DNA from: Roseovarius pelagicus | GTDB lineage: Bacteria; Pseudomonadota; Alphaproteobacteria; Rhodobacterales; Rhodobacteraceae | Length of the DNA: 64,000 nt | Direction: 5' to 3' | NCBI RefSeq assembly: GCF_025639885.1 | Contig: NZ_CP106738.1 | Coordinates: forward strand, 124,001-188,000 | In this document: piece after piece, positions 1 to 9,174 of the stretch | Layout: the number at the start of each line of letters is the position of its first letter | How positions within the stretch are numbered: the stretch's first letter is position 1 | The notes under the pieces: model-generated | Seen by the model: only the letters and a program-made list of their open reading frames with translations | Databases searched by the model: none | Told to the model about the DNA's origin: nothing | Made by a program: the position numbers and the translations under genes

Positions 1-1110
1 GGCGCGCATCAGCCGCCACACCGGAGGCAGGGTACGGGTGACGGCGGCTACGTCGCGGGCTTCCAAAGCCGCCTCGAATTTTTGCACGGCTGACACACGT
101 TCCCAGACACCACCCGATGCCGCAGGGCGCTGATCGGTATAAAGGCCCAGCAGCCGGTTTTCCGACAGTGCACCGGTGCGAACCAGCCGCTCGGCGGCTT
201 CCAGTTCGGGCTTCCATCCCGAGGTGTTGCGTAGATCGGCAGTGGCGAAGGCCAAAGGCAGATTGCGTGTGGGCAGCGGTGTGCCGACCGCTTCGTATAG
301 CCGAAAGAGCAACGGCGAAGGTTGCGCGACCGGTGCGAGAGAGATCGCTGTTTCAGCCATTTCAGGGTCAAGGAACTGCGCCAGAAGCTGGGCTTCTGTC
401 GGGGGCAGAACATCCAACGCCTGTGCCGTGTCGTACAGCAGAAAGGCGGTTTGCCAGTCGCCGGTCAGGGCGGTGCAATAGATTTGGGCCGCGTATCCGG
501 GGTGCAGGCCGGGGGTGTCGCGTAACGCGGTGCAGGCTTCCACTTCGTCCCCGCTGAGCAGGGTTAAATCGAACCAGGCGGGAAAGAGCAGCGGTGTCGT
601 CGGTCCCGCGCGTTCCAGCAGGGCCTGCGCAGGGTCGACCGCACCGAACCGGATTAGCGCATCAACGCGAGCCTTTAGAAATGCGCCTTTGGCCCCTTGG
701 GGCGGCTCGGCCTCGGCCAGAAGCAGGGTATAATATAGGGCCTGTATCGCGGGCAGTGGTTCGGCCGCCACATCGCGCCACAGGGGCAGGATGTCAGAGG
801 CGGCGCTGGCTGACCAGAGTGTATCGGGCAGCCCGGTGACGGATGGCGGCAGCAGGCCGACGGCCTCGTGCCCAGCCTCTTCGAGCGGCATGACGGTGAC
901 ATCGGGGATGGTCACGCCGGTGCTGACGGGCGGCTCGTTCTGCACTGGCTGACGAGGTGCGGCCAACGGTGGCGCACCGGGATCATTCAGCCAGTCGATG
1001 GCCGACAATGGTTGTTGGGCACCTGCCATGCCGCAAGACATGCAAGCAAACAGAGCGGCACCGAGAAATGTATCAGCCTGTCTCAAGGATGATTTCCTGC
1101 CGAATCTCAT
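1..1110 (-). CDS. Conserved hypothetical secreted protein (3' end cut by window edge)
   Basis: The frame is open from 1110 down to base 1 without a stop, so at least 370 codons are present and the C-terminus lies outside the window. The start is either ATG at 1110 or, better, TTG at 1086: TTG has an AGGAAA ribosome site about 8 bases upstream and leaves a compact signal peptide (hydrophobic stretch, then AGA-QQ). The mature part is rich in Ala, Leu and Pro with helical stretches, and no catalytic motif was recognised. It overlaps the 3' end of the 49-residue membrane protein upstream, so the two are probably cotranscribed, divergent from aroK. Function unknown; possibly an envelope protein with helical repeats. 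Confidence 0.7.
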   Translation of the reverse strand, partial: MRFGRKSSLRQADTFLGAALFACMSCGMAGAQQPLSAIDWLNDPGAPPLAAPRQPVQNEPPVSTGVTIPDVTVMPLEEAGHEAVGLLPPSVTGLPDTLWSASAASDILPLWRDVAAEPLPAIQALYYTLLLAEAEPPQGAKGAFLKARVDALIRFGAVDPAQALLERAGPTTPLLFPAWFDLTLLSGDEVEACTALRDTPGLHPGYAAQIYCTALTGDWQTAFLLYDTAQALDVLPPTEAQLLAQFLDPEMAETAISLAPVAQPSPLLFRLYEAVGTPLPTRNLPLAFATADLRNTSGWKPELEAAERLVRTGALSENRLLGLYTDQRPAASGGVWERVSAVQKFEAALEARDVAAVTRTLPPVWRLMRA

Positions 1111-1222
1111 TGACGGGCGGAGAGAAGTCAGCGCCGAAAAACGGCCCGAGATATGCATAGCCAACCAGCCCTATGAAAGCGAGGATAGCCAAATAGAACA
1201 ACCACTTGACGATTTTCAGCAC
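1073..1222 (-). CDS. Small single-span membrane protein (49 aa)
   Basis: GTG start at 1222, TGA at 1073-1075. The peptide has a basic N-terminus (VLKIVKW), one hydrophobic helix at about residues 7-25, then a GPFFGADF segment and an acidic tail. Codon use fits the neighbours, and it sits directly upstream of, and overlaps by 38 bases, the secreted protein gene. I recall similar short proteins in Rhodobacteraceae, but this was not checked by search. Probably an inner-membrane peptide of unknown function. Confidence 0.6.
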   Translation of the reverse strand: MLKIVKWLFYLAILAFIGLVGYAYLGPFFGADFSPPVNEIRQEIILETG

Positions 1223-1334
1223 GATGAGCCTGCCTGATTAGTTATTGCTTTTGTCCAACTTATAACTGGCCTTTTCAACAAGATCACGTCATTGGTTCAC
1301 CTCAAATGCGATTTGGGCGGGGGAGTGCCGAGGC

Positions 1335-1895
1335 GTGAGTGAAGCCAAGGCGTGGAAACTGAAGAAAACCGTTGTTCTGGTGGGTATGATGGGCGCGGGC
1401 AAGACCGCTGTGGGCAAGGCTCTGGCGGTGCGGCTTGGGGCACAGTTCCTTGATTCCGATGCAGAGATCGAAGCCGCCGCCAACATGACCATTGCAGAAA
1501 TTTTTCAACGTGACGGCGAGGCGTTTTTTCGCGATCGCGAGACAGAGGTCATCGACCGGCTGATGGAGACGCAATGCTGCGTCCTGTCCACAGGGGGCGG
1601 TGCATTTTTGTCCGAGCGCAATCGCGCGCTGATCTCGCAAAAGGGCGTATCGGTCTGGCTCAACGCCGAGTTGAAGCTGCTGTGGGGGCGGGTTCGGCAC
1701 AAGGACACGCGGCCACTGTTGCGCACTGATAACCCCTACCAGACGCTACGCGCGCTCTATGACGCCCGCGTGCCGATCTATGCGCAGGCTGATCTGGCCG
1801 TGATGGCGCGGCCAGAATATTCGATTGATCAAATGACGGATCAGGTGATGGATGCGCTGGTTCAACGTCCGGACGTGGTGGAGGCAAATACATGA
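1335..1895 (+). CDS. aroK: Shikimate kinase
   Basis: Phosphorylates shikimate to shikimate 3-phosphate with ATP, the fifth step of the chorismate pathway, in the cytoplasm. The Walker A loop GMMGAGKT is at residues 17-24, the substrate/Mg motif DSD at 40-42, the shikimate-binding FFRDRE at 64-69 (R66), and the GGG loop at 87-89. Length (186 aa) is normal. It starts with GTG after a GGGGGAG purine run. The stop overlaps the aroB start by four bases (ATGA), so aroK and aroB are translationally coupled, the usual proteobacterial arrangement. Confidence 0.96.
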   Translation: MSEAKAWKLKKTVVLVGMMGAGKTAVGKALAVRLGAQFLDSDAEIEAAANMTIAEIFQRDGEAFFRDRETEVIDRLMETQCCVLSTGGGAFLSERNRALISQKGVSVWLNAELKLLWGRVRHKDTRPLLRTDNPYQTLRALYDARVPIYAQADLAVMARPEYSIDQMTDQVMDALVQRPDVVEANT

Positions 1896-3004
1896 CTGAA
1901 ATCGTGCATGTGGCATTGGGATCGCGCGCCTACGACGTGCATGTGGGGCCGGGCCTGCTGGGGCAATCCGGGCGGCTGATTGCCCCGCTGCTACGGCGTC
2001 CGCGCGTCGTGGTGGTGACGGATGACAATGTCGGGCCGCTGCATCTGGAAACCTTGCGCAATGGTCTGGCGCAGAACGGTGTAAAGCTGGAATCGCTGGA
2101 ACTGCCAGCTGGGGAAGCGACCAAGTCATGGCCGCATCTGGAGCGCACGGTGGAATGGTTGCTGGATCAGAAGGTCGAGCGCAATGACATCGTGATCGCG
2201 TTGGGGGGCGGTGTCATCGGCGATCTGGTGGGGTTTGCGGCAGCGGTCCTGCGCCGAGGCGTTCGGTTTGTGCAGATACCGACGAGCCTGCTGGCGCAAG
2301 TTGACAGTTCAGTTGGCGGCAAGACCGGAATCAATGCGCCGCACGGTAAAAACCTGATAGGCGCATTTCATCAGCCCAGCCTCGTTCTGGCCGATACTGA
2401 TGTTTTGGCATCGCTTAGCCGTCGTGATTTTCTGACTGGATACGGTGAGGTGGTGAAATATGGACTGCTGGGAGATGCATCGTTTTTTCAATGGCTTGAG
2501 GTGAATGGTTCGCGTGCTGCCGATGGTGATATGGCGGCACGGATCAAGGCTGTGAAACGTTCGGTCGAGATGAAAGCCGAGATCGTTGTGCGCGATGAAA
2601 CCGAACAAGGCGACCGGGCATTGCTCAACCTCGGGCACACGTTCTGTCATGCGCTGGAGGCGGCAACTGGGTATTCTGATCGCTTGCTGCATGGCGAAGG
2701 CGTCGCTATTGGCTGTACACTGGCGTTTGAGCTGTCCGCGCGTCTGGGACTATGCAGCCAAGAAGACCCAAGCCGGGTGCGCGCCCATCTGCGCGACATG
2801 AATATGAAGGTCGATCTGTCTGATATTGAAGGGGAATTGCCAGATGAAGAGGCGTTGGTCGCGTTGATGGGACAGGATAAGAAAGTGCTGGACGGTCAAC
2901 TGCGGTTCGTGCTGGCGCGCGGGATCGGTGACGCCTTTGTGACATCAGACGTCCCGCGCGAGGCGGTTACGGGCGTGTTGCGGGATGCATTGGCCGGGCG
3001 TTAA
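1892..3004 (+). CDS. aroB: 3-dehydroquinate synthase
   Basis: Converts DAHP to 3-dehydroquinate, the second step of the shikimate pathway; NAD+ and divalent-metal dependent. The nucleotide-binding segment GGGVIGD is at residues 105-111. The metal ligands expected for the family are present: E186 in GYGEVVKYG, H249 in NLGHTF and H267 in LHGEG. The 370-residue length is typical. It overlaps aroK by ATGA. A GC-rich hairpin 28 bases after the stop probably ends the operon. Confidence 0.97.
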   Translation: MTEIVHVALGSRAYDVHVGPGLLGQSGRLIAPLLRRPRVVVVTDDNVGPLHLETLRNGLAQNGVKLESLELPAGEATKSWPHLERTVEWLLDQKVERNDIVIALGGGVIGDLVGFAAAVLRRGVRFVQIPTSLLAQVDSSVGGKTGINAPHGKNLIGAFHQPSLVLADTDVLASLSRRDFLTGYGEVVKYGLLGDASFFQWLEVNGSRAADGDMAARIKAVKRSVEMKAEIVVRDETEQGDRALLNLGHTFCHALEAATGYSDRLLHGEGVAIGCTLAFELSARLGLCSQEDPSRVRAHLRDMNMKVDLSDIEGELPDEEALVALMGQDKKVLDGQLRFVLARGIGDAFVTSDVPREAVTGVLRDALAGR

Positions 3005-3031
3005 CCGGGGCGCTGACCGGGGCGCGCGTGT

Positions 3032-3049
3032 GCCGGGCTGAAGCCCGGC
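3032..3049. terminator. Hairpin between convergent aroB and arsC
   Basis: GCCGGGC pairs with GCCCGGC around a TGAA tetraloop. It lies in the 58-base gap between two converging genes and could act in both directions. Neither side has a clear T-run, so termination is inferred from position. Confidence 0.45.
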
Positions 3050-3062
3050 CTGCGGGATGTTG

Positions 3063-3578
3063 TCACGGTGCAGGGACAGTGTCCTGCGCTTTACCGATCT
3101 CGTCGAGTTTTTCCCGCAGGGTCATCTCGTCAAGCTGGTTCATCGGCAAGTTTACAAAGATCGAAATGCGATTGCGCAGCATCCGGTAGGTTTCTGCAAA
3201 AGCAAGCGCCTGTTCGGCCTCCGTGCCGGTCACAGCAGCAGGGTCGGGCAGACCCCAGTGCGCGCTGATCGGCTGACCGGGCCAGAACGGGCAGACCTCA
3301 TTGGCGGCATTGTCACAGACGGTGAATACGAAATCCATTTGTGGCGCGTTCGGTGTGGCGAACTCGTCCCAGCTTTTGGCGCGCAGATCACCGGTGGGGT
3401 GGTTCATATTGTCCAGCAGGTGCAATGCGCGAGGGTGTGGGCTGTCCTTGGGGTCGCTGCCCGCTGAATAGGCGCGAAACCGGCCCAACCCTTCGCGATT
3501 CAGGATCGATTCGGCCAGAATCGAACGTGCAGAATTGCCCGTGCAGAGGAAAAGGACGTTCTTGATCGGATCGGACAT
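3063..3578 (-). CDS. arsC: Arsenate reductase, low-molecular-weight tyrosine phosphatase fold
   Basis: The P-loop CTGNSARS at residues 12-19 (C12-X5-R18) is the hallmark of the LMW-phosphatase family. Two further cysteines, C88 and C96 in the TVC...VCPFWPG segment, match the relay cysteines of thioredoxin-coupled arsenate reductases, so arsenate reduction is a better call than phosphatase. The C-terminus carries an extra 35-40 residue helical segment. It stands alone: no arsR, arsB or acr3 is next to it. It lies 33 bases downstream of tyrS on the same strand and may be read through from it. Confidence 0.85.
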   Translation of the reverse strand: MSDPIKNVLFLCTGNSARSILAESILNREGLGRFRAYSAGSDPKDSPHPRALHLLDNMNHPTGDLRAKSWDEFATPNAPQMDFVFTVCDNAANEVCPFWPGQPISAHWGLPDPAAVTGTEAEQALAFAETYRMLRNRISIFVNLPMNQLDEMTLREKLDEIGKAQDTVPAP

Positions 3579-3611
3579 GGTGGCTCCTGCGTCGGCACTG
3601 TTTACGTTCTC

Positions 3612-4865
3612 TTATCCATCGAGTTTGACAATCGCGTGACGTTTTTTCCCGGCACTCAGCTTGATCGGATTGGCCAATGCCGCTGCGTCGATCATCAGGC
3701 CCGCATTGCTGAGGGGTTCGTCGTCGATCCGCGCGCCGTTTTCGGAAATCAGGCGTTTGGCCTCTTTACCAGAGCCAGCCAAACCCGCGCGCACGATAAG
3801 CTGTACGATCGAGATGCCGTCACCGATGTCGCCAGCCGTGAGCGAAAGGGTGGGCAAATCATCCCCCACGCCGCCCTTCTCGAACACCTCGCGTGCGGTC
3901 GCCTCCGCAGTCTGCGCGGCTTCTGCGCCGTGCAACAGCGTTGTCACTTCATTGGCGAGGATAACCTTGGCTGCGTTGATCTCTGATCCGGCCAATGCGC
4001 CCAGCCGATCACATTCATCGACAGGCAGTTCGGTGTAGAGCTTGAGAAAGCGTCCGGTGTCGGCGTCGGTCGTGTTGCGCCAGAATTGCCAGAACTCATA
4101 GGGGCTGAGCATATCGGCGTTCAACCAGACGGCACCGCCTTGGGATTTGCCCATCTTCTTGCCGTCCGAAGTGGTCAGCAGGGGGGACGTGAGGCCGTAA
4201 ATCTCGTTGTCCAGCACACGACGGGTCAGGTCGATTCCGTTGACGATGTTGCCCCATTGGTCCGAACCACCCATCTGCAACAGGCAGCCGTAGCGGCGGT
4301 TCAACTCAAGAAAATCATAGGCTTGCAGGATCATGTAGTTGAATTCGAGGAACGACAGCGATTGTTCGCGATCAAGGCGCGACTTTACCGACTCGAATGA
4401 CAGCATCCGGTTGACCGAAAAATGCCGCCCGATGTCGCGCAGGAAATCTAAATAGTTCAACTGATCCAGCCATTCGGCATTGTTGATCATAATAGCGTCC
4501 TGTGCGCCATCGCCGTAGTTGAGATAGTTGGCAAAGACCCGTTGCATACCCGCGATATTCGCGTCGATCTGTTCAGGGCCGAGCAGCGGACGTTCGTCCG
4601 AACGAAAACTGGGATCGCCGACCTTGGTCGTGCCGCCGCCCATCAACGTAATCGGCTTGTGCCCGGTCTTTTGCAGCCAGCGCAGCATCATGATGTTCAG
4701 CAGATGGCCGACATGCAGCGACTGCGCCGTGGCGTCATAGCCAATATATGTCGGCACAATGCCAGCGCTCAGGGCGTCATCCAGCCCCTGATAATCGGTG
4801 CAATCGGCGAGAAAACCGCGCGCCATCATCGTTGCCATGAATTCTGATTTGGGGTGGTAGGTCAT
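3612..4865 (-). CDS. tyrS: Tyrosyl-tRNA synthetase
   Basis: Class I aminoacyl-tRNA synthetase charging tRNA-Tyr. The HIGH-type signature appears as HVGH at residues 51-54 and the KMSKS loop as KMGKS at 237-241. A C-terminal S4 RNA-binding domain is visible in the last ~70 residues. The start chosen is ATG at 4865, with GGGAC upstream; an in-frame TTG six codons earlier is possible. At 417 aa it has bacterial length. It is transcribed away from anmK, leaving only 63 bases between the two starts. Confidence 0.96.
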   Translation of the reverse strand: MTYHPKSEFMATMMARGFLADCTDYQGLDDALSAGIVPTYIGYDATAQSLHVGHLLNIMMLRWLQKTGHKPITLMGGGTTKVGDPSFRSDERPLLGPEQIDANIAGMQRVFANYLNYGDGAQDAIMINNAEWLDQLNYLDFLRDIGRHFSVNRMLSFESVKSRLDREQSLSFLEFNYMILQAYDFLELNRRYGCLLQMGGSDQWGNIVNGIDLTRRVLDNEIYGLTSPLLTTSDGKKMGKSQGGAVWLNADMLSPYEFWQFWRNTTDADTGRFLKLYTELPVDECDRLGALAGSEINAAKVILANEVTTLLHGAEAAQTAEATAREVFEKGGVGDDLPTLSLTAGDIGDGISIVQLIVRAGLAGSGKEAKRLISENGARIDDEPLSNAGLMIDAAALANPIKLSAGKKRHAIVKLDG

Positions 4866-4928
4866 ATTGCTTGTCCCGGGCAAGTTTGCGCGGCATGTAT
4901 ATGTGTGGATTGGGCAAAGGAAAAGGCC

Positions 4929-6029
4929 ATGTTGAAGGCCGGACGCCTATGGGCGCTGGGGGCGATGTCGGGCACCTCTCTGGATGGTGTCGATGCGGCG
5001 CTGATCGAGACCGACGGACAGGACATTTTCGCCTTTGGCGACACTGCGTACCGGGCCTATTCGGATGCGGAACGCGCCGTGCTGAAAGCGGCGCTGGGGC
5101 GCTGGCCGGGGGATGATCTGGCCGAAGCGGAGGCCGTCGTTATGGCGGCACATATTGAGGTTCTACAAGGGTTTGACCGTGGTGCACTGGTCGGCTTTCA
5201 CGGTCAGACGCTGGCCCATGAGCCACGTGGGCGCGGTACGCATCAAATCGGCGACGGGGCGGTACTGGCCGAGGCGCTGAACCGCCCGGTGGTCTGGGAT
5301 TTTCGCAGTGCTGACATCGAATTAGGCGGGCAGGGTGCGCCGCTGGCCCCGTTCTATCATTTTGCCTGCGCGCGTCATATTGGGGCGGATGCGCCGCTGG
5401 CGTTCCTGAATCTGGGTGGTGTGGGCAATATCACATGGGTCGATCCGCGCTGCGCGCGACCAGAGGACGAGGGCGCGTTGCTGGCCTTTGACACCGGCCC
5501 GGCGAATGCACCGATCAACGATTTGATGATGGCGCGGCGGGGCGAGCCCTATGATCGCGACGGTCGGCTGGCAAAACGGGGCAACGTGGTGGACGGCGCG
5601 TTGGAGCTGTTTCTTGACGAGCCATATTTTATGGCCATGCCGCCGAAGTCGCTGGATCGCGATGCCTTTGCCGACATGATCGGGCTGGTGGGGGAATTGA
5701 GCGATGCAGACGCTGTTGCGACGCTGACGGGGATGGTCGCCGCAGCGGTGTTGCGCGGGATGGAGCATTGCCCGACCCCGCCCGAACGCATGTTGGTAAC
5801 GGGAGGCGGGCGGCACAATCCGGTGATGATGGACATGTTGGGTGCCGCGCTTGATTGCCCGGTAGAGCCGGTCGAGGCCGTGGGGCTGGACGGGGATATG
5901 CTAGAAGCGCAAGCCTTTGCATTTTTGGCGGTGCGCGTGGCGCGCGGGCTGCCAACATCCGTACGTGGCACGACTGGGGTACGCGCCGCTGTGTCGGGCG
6001 GCATCCTGAGCAGGCCGGAGGGACAGTGA
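4929..6029 (+). CDS. anmK: Anhydro-N-acetylmuramic acid kinase
   Basis: Phosphorylates and opens 1,6-anhydro-MurNAc during peptidoglycan recycling. The N-terminal phosphate loop [12 protein letters not shown] is at residues 11-22, and [11 protein letters not shown] and the late TGGGRHN segment are family hallmarks. ATG at 4929 is preceded by AAAGGA at 7 bases; the open frame extends further upstream but without a comparable ribosome site. Length 366 aa is typical. The stop overlaps the start of the racemase-like gene by one base (TGATG), so they are coupled. Confidence 0.93.
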   Translation: MLKAGRLWALGAMSGTSLDGVDAALIETDGQDIFAFGDTAYRAYSDAERAVLKAALGRWPGDDLAEAEAVVMAAHIEVLQGFDRGALVGFHGQTLAHEPRGRGTHQIGDGAVLAEALNRPVVWDFRSADIELGGQGAPLAPFYHFACARHIGADAPLAFLNLGGVGNITWVDPRCARPEDEGALLAFDTGPANAPINDLMMARRGEPYDRDGRLAKRGNVVDGALELFLDEPYFMAMPPKSLDRDAFADMIGLVGELSDADAVATLTGMVAAAVLRGMEHCPTPPERMLVTGGGRHNPVMMDMLGAALDCPVEPVEAVGLDGDMLEAQAFAFLAVRVARGLPTSVRGTTGVRAAVSGGILSRPEGQ

Positions 6030-6760
6030 TGGACTACGATCTGAACAAGGGCGCAGGGGGCGGCGTCAGGATGGGTATGATCGTGCTGCGGACTGATGAA
6101 ACGTTGGAATTTGAGGCACGACAGGTGTTGGCCGGGCGCGATGCGCAACTGCTGCACAGTCGTATCCCTAATCAGAACGAGGTGTCACCTGAAACGCTGG
6201 CCGAGATGGAGCGCGCATTGCCCACGGCGGCGGGATTGCTGCCCGACGGGCTGGCAGCGATCGGCTATGGCTGTACGTCTGCGGCAACCGTGATCGGGGA
6301 GGACGCGGTGGCCCGCGCGATACAGGTGGCACAGGCGGGCGTGCCCGTCACCAACCCGATCAGCGCGGTAAAGGCGGCACTGGAGGCGCTGGGAGCGCGA
6401 CGGATCGCCATGGTGACCCCCTATGTGCCCAGTGTGACCGCGCCGATGATCGCGTTGCTGGCACAAGGCGGGATTGAAGTCGTGCGCGAGATCAGTTTCG
6501 GCGAAGGTGATGACCGACGGGTGGCGCGTATCGCGCCACATTCGACGCGGGCCGCGATGCTGGAGGCCGGGCGTGATGACGGGGTTGATGCAGTCTTTGC
6601 CAGTTGCACCAATTTGCAGACGTTTCCTGTAATCGAACTGGTGGAAACCGAGTTGGGGCTGCCGGTGGTGACGTCCAATCAGGCGCTGTTGTGGCACATG
6701 CTGCGATTGGCTGGCGCGCAGGCGCAGGGGTGGGGGCCGGGACGGCTCTTCTGTCTGTAG
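6029..6760 (+). CDS. Asp/Glu racemase superfamily protein (maleate isomerase/arylmalonate decarboxylase-like)
   Basis: 243 residues with the duplicated fold of the Asp/Glu/hydantoin racemase superfamily. Two cysteines sit in the two catalytic positions: C82 in GYGCTSAAT and C193 in ASCTNLQTF. That favours a racemase or maleate cis-trans isomerase over an arylmalonate decarboxylase, which keeps only one. It starts within the anmK stop codon. Coupling to a cell-wall recycling kinase hints at a D-amino-acid or wall-related substrate, but the substrate cannot be told from sequence. Confidence 0.75.
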   Translation: MDYDLNKGAGGGVRMGMIVLRTDETLEFEARQVLAGRDAQLLHSRIPNQNEVSPETLAEMERALPTAAGLLPDGLAAIGYGCTSAATVIGEDAVARAIQVAQAGVPVTNPISAVKAALEALGARRIAMVTPYVPSVTAPMIALLAQGGIEVVREISFGEGDDRRVARIAPHSTRAAMLEAGRDDGVDAVFASCTNLQTFPVIELVETELGLPVVTSNQALLWHMLRLAGAQAQGWGPGRLFCL

Positions 6761-6875
6761 CCGGATTTCCCTGTCTGCCGTTGTGCAAAACTTTGGCGCG
6801 GCAGAAGTATTTGTAGAAAGATGAAAACGGGAAGGCGCGACCTTGCCGATAAGGTGGTGCGCGCAGGGCGGTGTT

Positions 6876-6905
6876 TTGCCAAATTGCAAAGCGCCCCCAT
6901 ATAGT
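6876..6905 (+). promoter_or_regulatory. Putative sigma70-type promoter
   Basis: TTGCCA at 6876-6881, 18 bases, then TATAGT at 6900-6905, about 30 bases before the next start codon at 6935. The spacing and both boxes fit a housekeeping promoter for the two-gene module that follows. Confidence 0.45.
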
Positions 6906-6934
6906 AGAGCATTCCAGTGGATAGGGTTTGACAT

Positions 6935-8242
6935 ATGGGTGAGGAAATTTCGCGCGGTGACGCAGAGGGCATTCGATGCGCCAGTGAATTGAGCGCGCAT
7001 GTGCGCTGGCTTGACGGGATCACCGGGGCGGCACTGGGGGTGCTGGCGGTGGCGTCCGGCATTTACACCTATCTGGGGGTATCGTCGTTGTTGGATGATA
7101 CAGGCATGTTGAGCTTTGCAGCGGCAGCGTCCTATTCCATCGCGGTTTCTGTCGGAATATTCGTGTTCTGGTCTTATTTGATGCGGCTCTTGCCCGCCGT
7201 GCGCACGATGGCGTCGCGGATCGGACTGATGGTATCGATGCTGATTGGCTCGTTGGCGATCATCGCGATGTCATCATGGTTAAACGCGGCGGCATTGGCG
7301 GGATCGGCGGCGGTCGAGCAGCATTTGGCCAAGACGGTGCAGGAATATCAGGCATCTCTGGAGCGCGCGAATGCGATTGCCGTGTCGGCACAAGGGCTAG
7401 AGCGGGATGTGGCACGGGTGCGGCAGTCGTTCGAGGATCTGAGCGAACAAGAGGCGGATGGAAACCTGTCGGGCCTCGCCGGACGCGGTGCGGTGTTCCG
7501 GGTGCTGCGGCAGAAGTCGGACGAACTGCGCAGTCTGGAGGCGCAGATCGCCAGTCAGGCCCCGCTGGTTCAGGCCGCGTTTGCCGAAGGCAACGCGATC
7601 CTGAGTCGGATGCGCACATTGACGGTGGAGCCCGGGCCGGTCGAGCCACGTTCGGTCCAGTTCAGCGAGGAAGCGGTGCGGCTGGCCGGCATCATTACCC
7701 AGTTGCGGCAGTTGTCAGTGGCCCCGCTGGTATCGCGCGCGGCGCAGGATCTGGCGGCATCGGTGGTATTGCCTGAACTTGATGGGCGCACCGGGGCCGC
7801 GCGTGGCGACCAGCAAAGCACGATCGCATCGGTTCTGGCAGTGCTGGGGCAACGTGCTGATACATTGCGCATGGCAGCCGAAGCGGTCGTCGCGATGCCA
7901 GCGCCGTCTGATACGACCTATACACCGATCTCGGCGGCGGATGCGGTGATCCTCTATGCGGGCAATTTCGCGCCATCATGGGCCGGGGCGATTGCCATTG
8001 ATCTGTTACCGGCCGTGCTGGTGTTGATCCTGATGGTCACACAGGCCGCGATCCGTTCGGGGCGCGATGGGGTGCGGGTCGAAGAAACGCTGACCTTGTC
8101 AGAGTTGCGCGGTGCCATGTTGGCACTGCGTGAGATGGAAGGGATGCATGCGCCACCTGCTGCGGCTCCGGAAAAGGTGGAACTCGATCTCCGCAAGGCG
8201 ACAGGGCTGAAACCTGTCGAAGACACCGGAAAGACGGGATGA
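6935..8242 (+). CDS. Membrane protein with periplasmic coiled-coil domain, unknown function
   Basis: 435 residues. Hydrophobic helices lie at about 28-48, 62-84 and 96-114, and a fourth at about 350-372. Between helices 3 and 4 is a ~230-residue soluble region rich in Ala, Glu, Gln and Arg with heptad-like spacing (roughly 125-235), suggesting a coiled coil. After the last helix is a charged ~60-residue tail. No enzyme motif was recognised. The stop overlaps the start of the ClpP-like protein by ATGA, so the two products are made together and may interact. Confidence 0.75.
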   Translation: MGEEISRGDAEGIRCASELSAHVRWLDGITGAALGVLAVASGIYTYLGVSSLLDDTGMLSFAAAASYSIAVSVGIFVFWSYLMRLLPAVRTMASRIGLMVSMLIGSLAIIAMSSWLNAAALAGSAAVEQHLAKTVQEYQASLERANAIAVSAQGLERDVARVRQSFEDLSEQEADGNLSGLAGRGAVFRVLRQKSDELRSLEAQIASQAPLVQAAFAEGNAILSRMRTLTVEPGPVEPRSVQFSEEAVRLAGIITQLRQLSVAPLVSRAAQDLAASVVLPELDGRTGAARGDQQSTIASVLAVLGQRADTLRMAAEAVVAMPAPSDTTYTPISAADAVILYAGNFAPSWAGAIAIDLLPAVLVLILMVTQAAIRSGRDGVRVEETLTLSELRGAMLALREMEGMHAPPAAAPEKVELDLRKATGLKPVEDTGKTG

Positions 8243-9012
8243 GCGCCACCGAAAAATCTGCTCTGTCGCGCCGCTGGGATACGCGACGGGTGCTGATGGC
8301 GGTGCTGGGGCTGCAACTGGGCATGGCGTTGTTTCTGGCAGGGCGGGACGTCATCGGCGCAGTGCCGCAATTGGTCTGGCCTTCGCCGCAGCCGCAACTG
8401 ACGACCCCCGTGGCACCCGGCGATCAGACGCGCCGGTATGCACCGCGCGACACGCCGCTGCGAGAGATGCCGGATCGGCCGTGGCGCAATACCGGCGATA
8501 TGCCGCAGCGGCTGAGTTTCGAGCGCGTGGACGACGTGTTGCATCTGACCGGGGCGATCGAGGTTGGGGATGCCGCACGTTTCGCCGAAGCATTGACACG
8601 CGAATCCGGTCTGACAGCAGTGCAATTGAGCAGTCCGGGGGGATCGGTGCACGACGCATTGGAGATCGGTCGCAGTCTGCGCGCGGCTGGGTTGGACACC
8701 GTCATGGCGGCGCAGGATGTGTGTTTTTCTGCGTGCCCGTATATTCTGGCGAGCGGAGTTGCCCGCCACGTCGATCACGATGCGGCCGTTGGCGTGCATC
8801 AACATTATTTTGGACAGAGCACTGTATTGCCGGCGTTTCTGGCGGTGGAGGATATCCAGCGCGGGCAGGGTGAGGTCATGACATATCTTGATGCGATGGG
8901 GGTGGATACGCTGGTGATGCAGCACGCTCTGGCGACGCCGCCCGATGAGATCTATGTGCTACTGCGAGAGGAACTGCTGGATTATCGGTTGGCGACGGAA
9001 GTGATCGACTAG
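8239..9012 (+). CDS. Membrane-anchored periplasmic ClpP-like serine protease homologue
   Basis: One N-terminal membrane helix at about 19-36, then a proline-rich linker, then a ClpP/crotonase-like domain from about residue 90. Visible family features: SSPGGSVHDALEIG at 131-144 (oxyanion and strand motif), the nucleophile serine S164 inside CFSAC, and H187 in GVHQHY as candidate catalytic histidine. This resembles the predicted periplasmic proteins of the COG3904 type. No ATPase partner is encoded nearby, so activity would be ATP-independent or regulated by the coupled membrane protein upstream. The C162/C166 pair around the nucleophile could form a periplasmic disulfide. Confidence 0.75.
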   Translation: MSATEKSALSRRWDTRRVLMAVLGLQLGMALFLAGRDVIGAVPQLVWPSPQPQLTTPVAPGDQTRRYAPRDTPLREMPDRPWRNTGDMPQRLSFERVDDVLHLTGAIEVGDAARFAEALTRESGLTAVQLSSPGGSVHDALEIGRSLRAAGLDTVMAAQDVCFSACPYILASGVARHVDHDAAVGVHQHYFGQSTVLPAFLAVEDIQRGQGEVMTYLDAMGVDTLVMQHALATPPDEIYVLLREELLDYRLATEVID

Positions 9013-9174
9013 CGGCATATCCTCCTCGTCGATGCCGTGTGGCATGTTTGAGTATTCACGGAACATCGAAAACGTGCGGTGAACATGCCGTCAACGCTAT
9101 CCTGATAATCCAATGTTCAACCCGCGCAGACAGCGTGCAGTTTCAGGGGTTTTCCACGAAAAAATAAAAATGTA

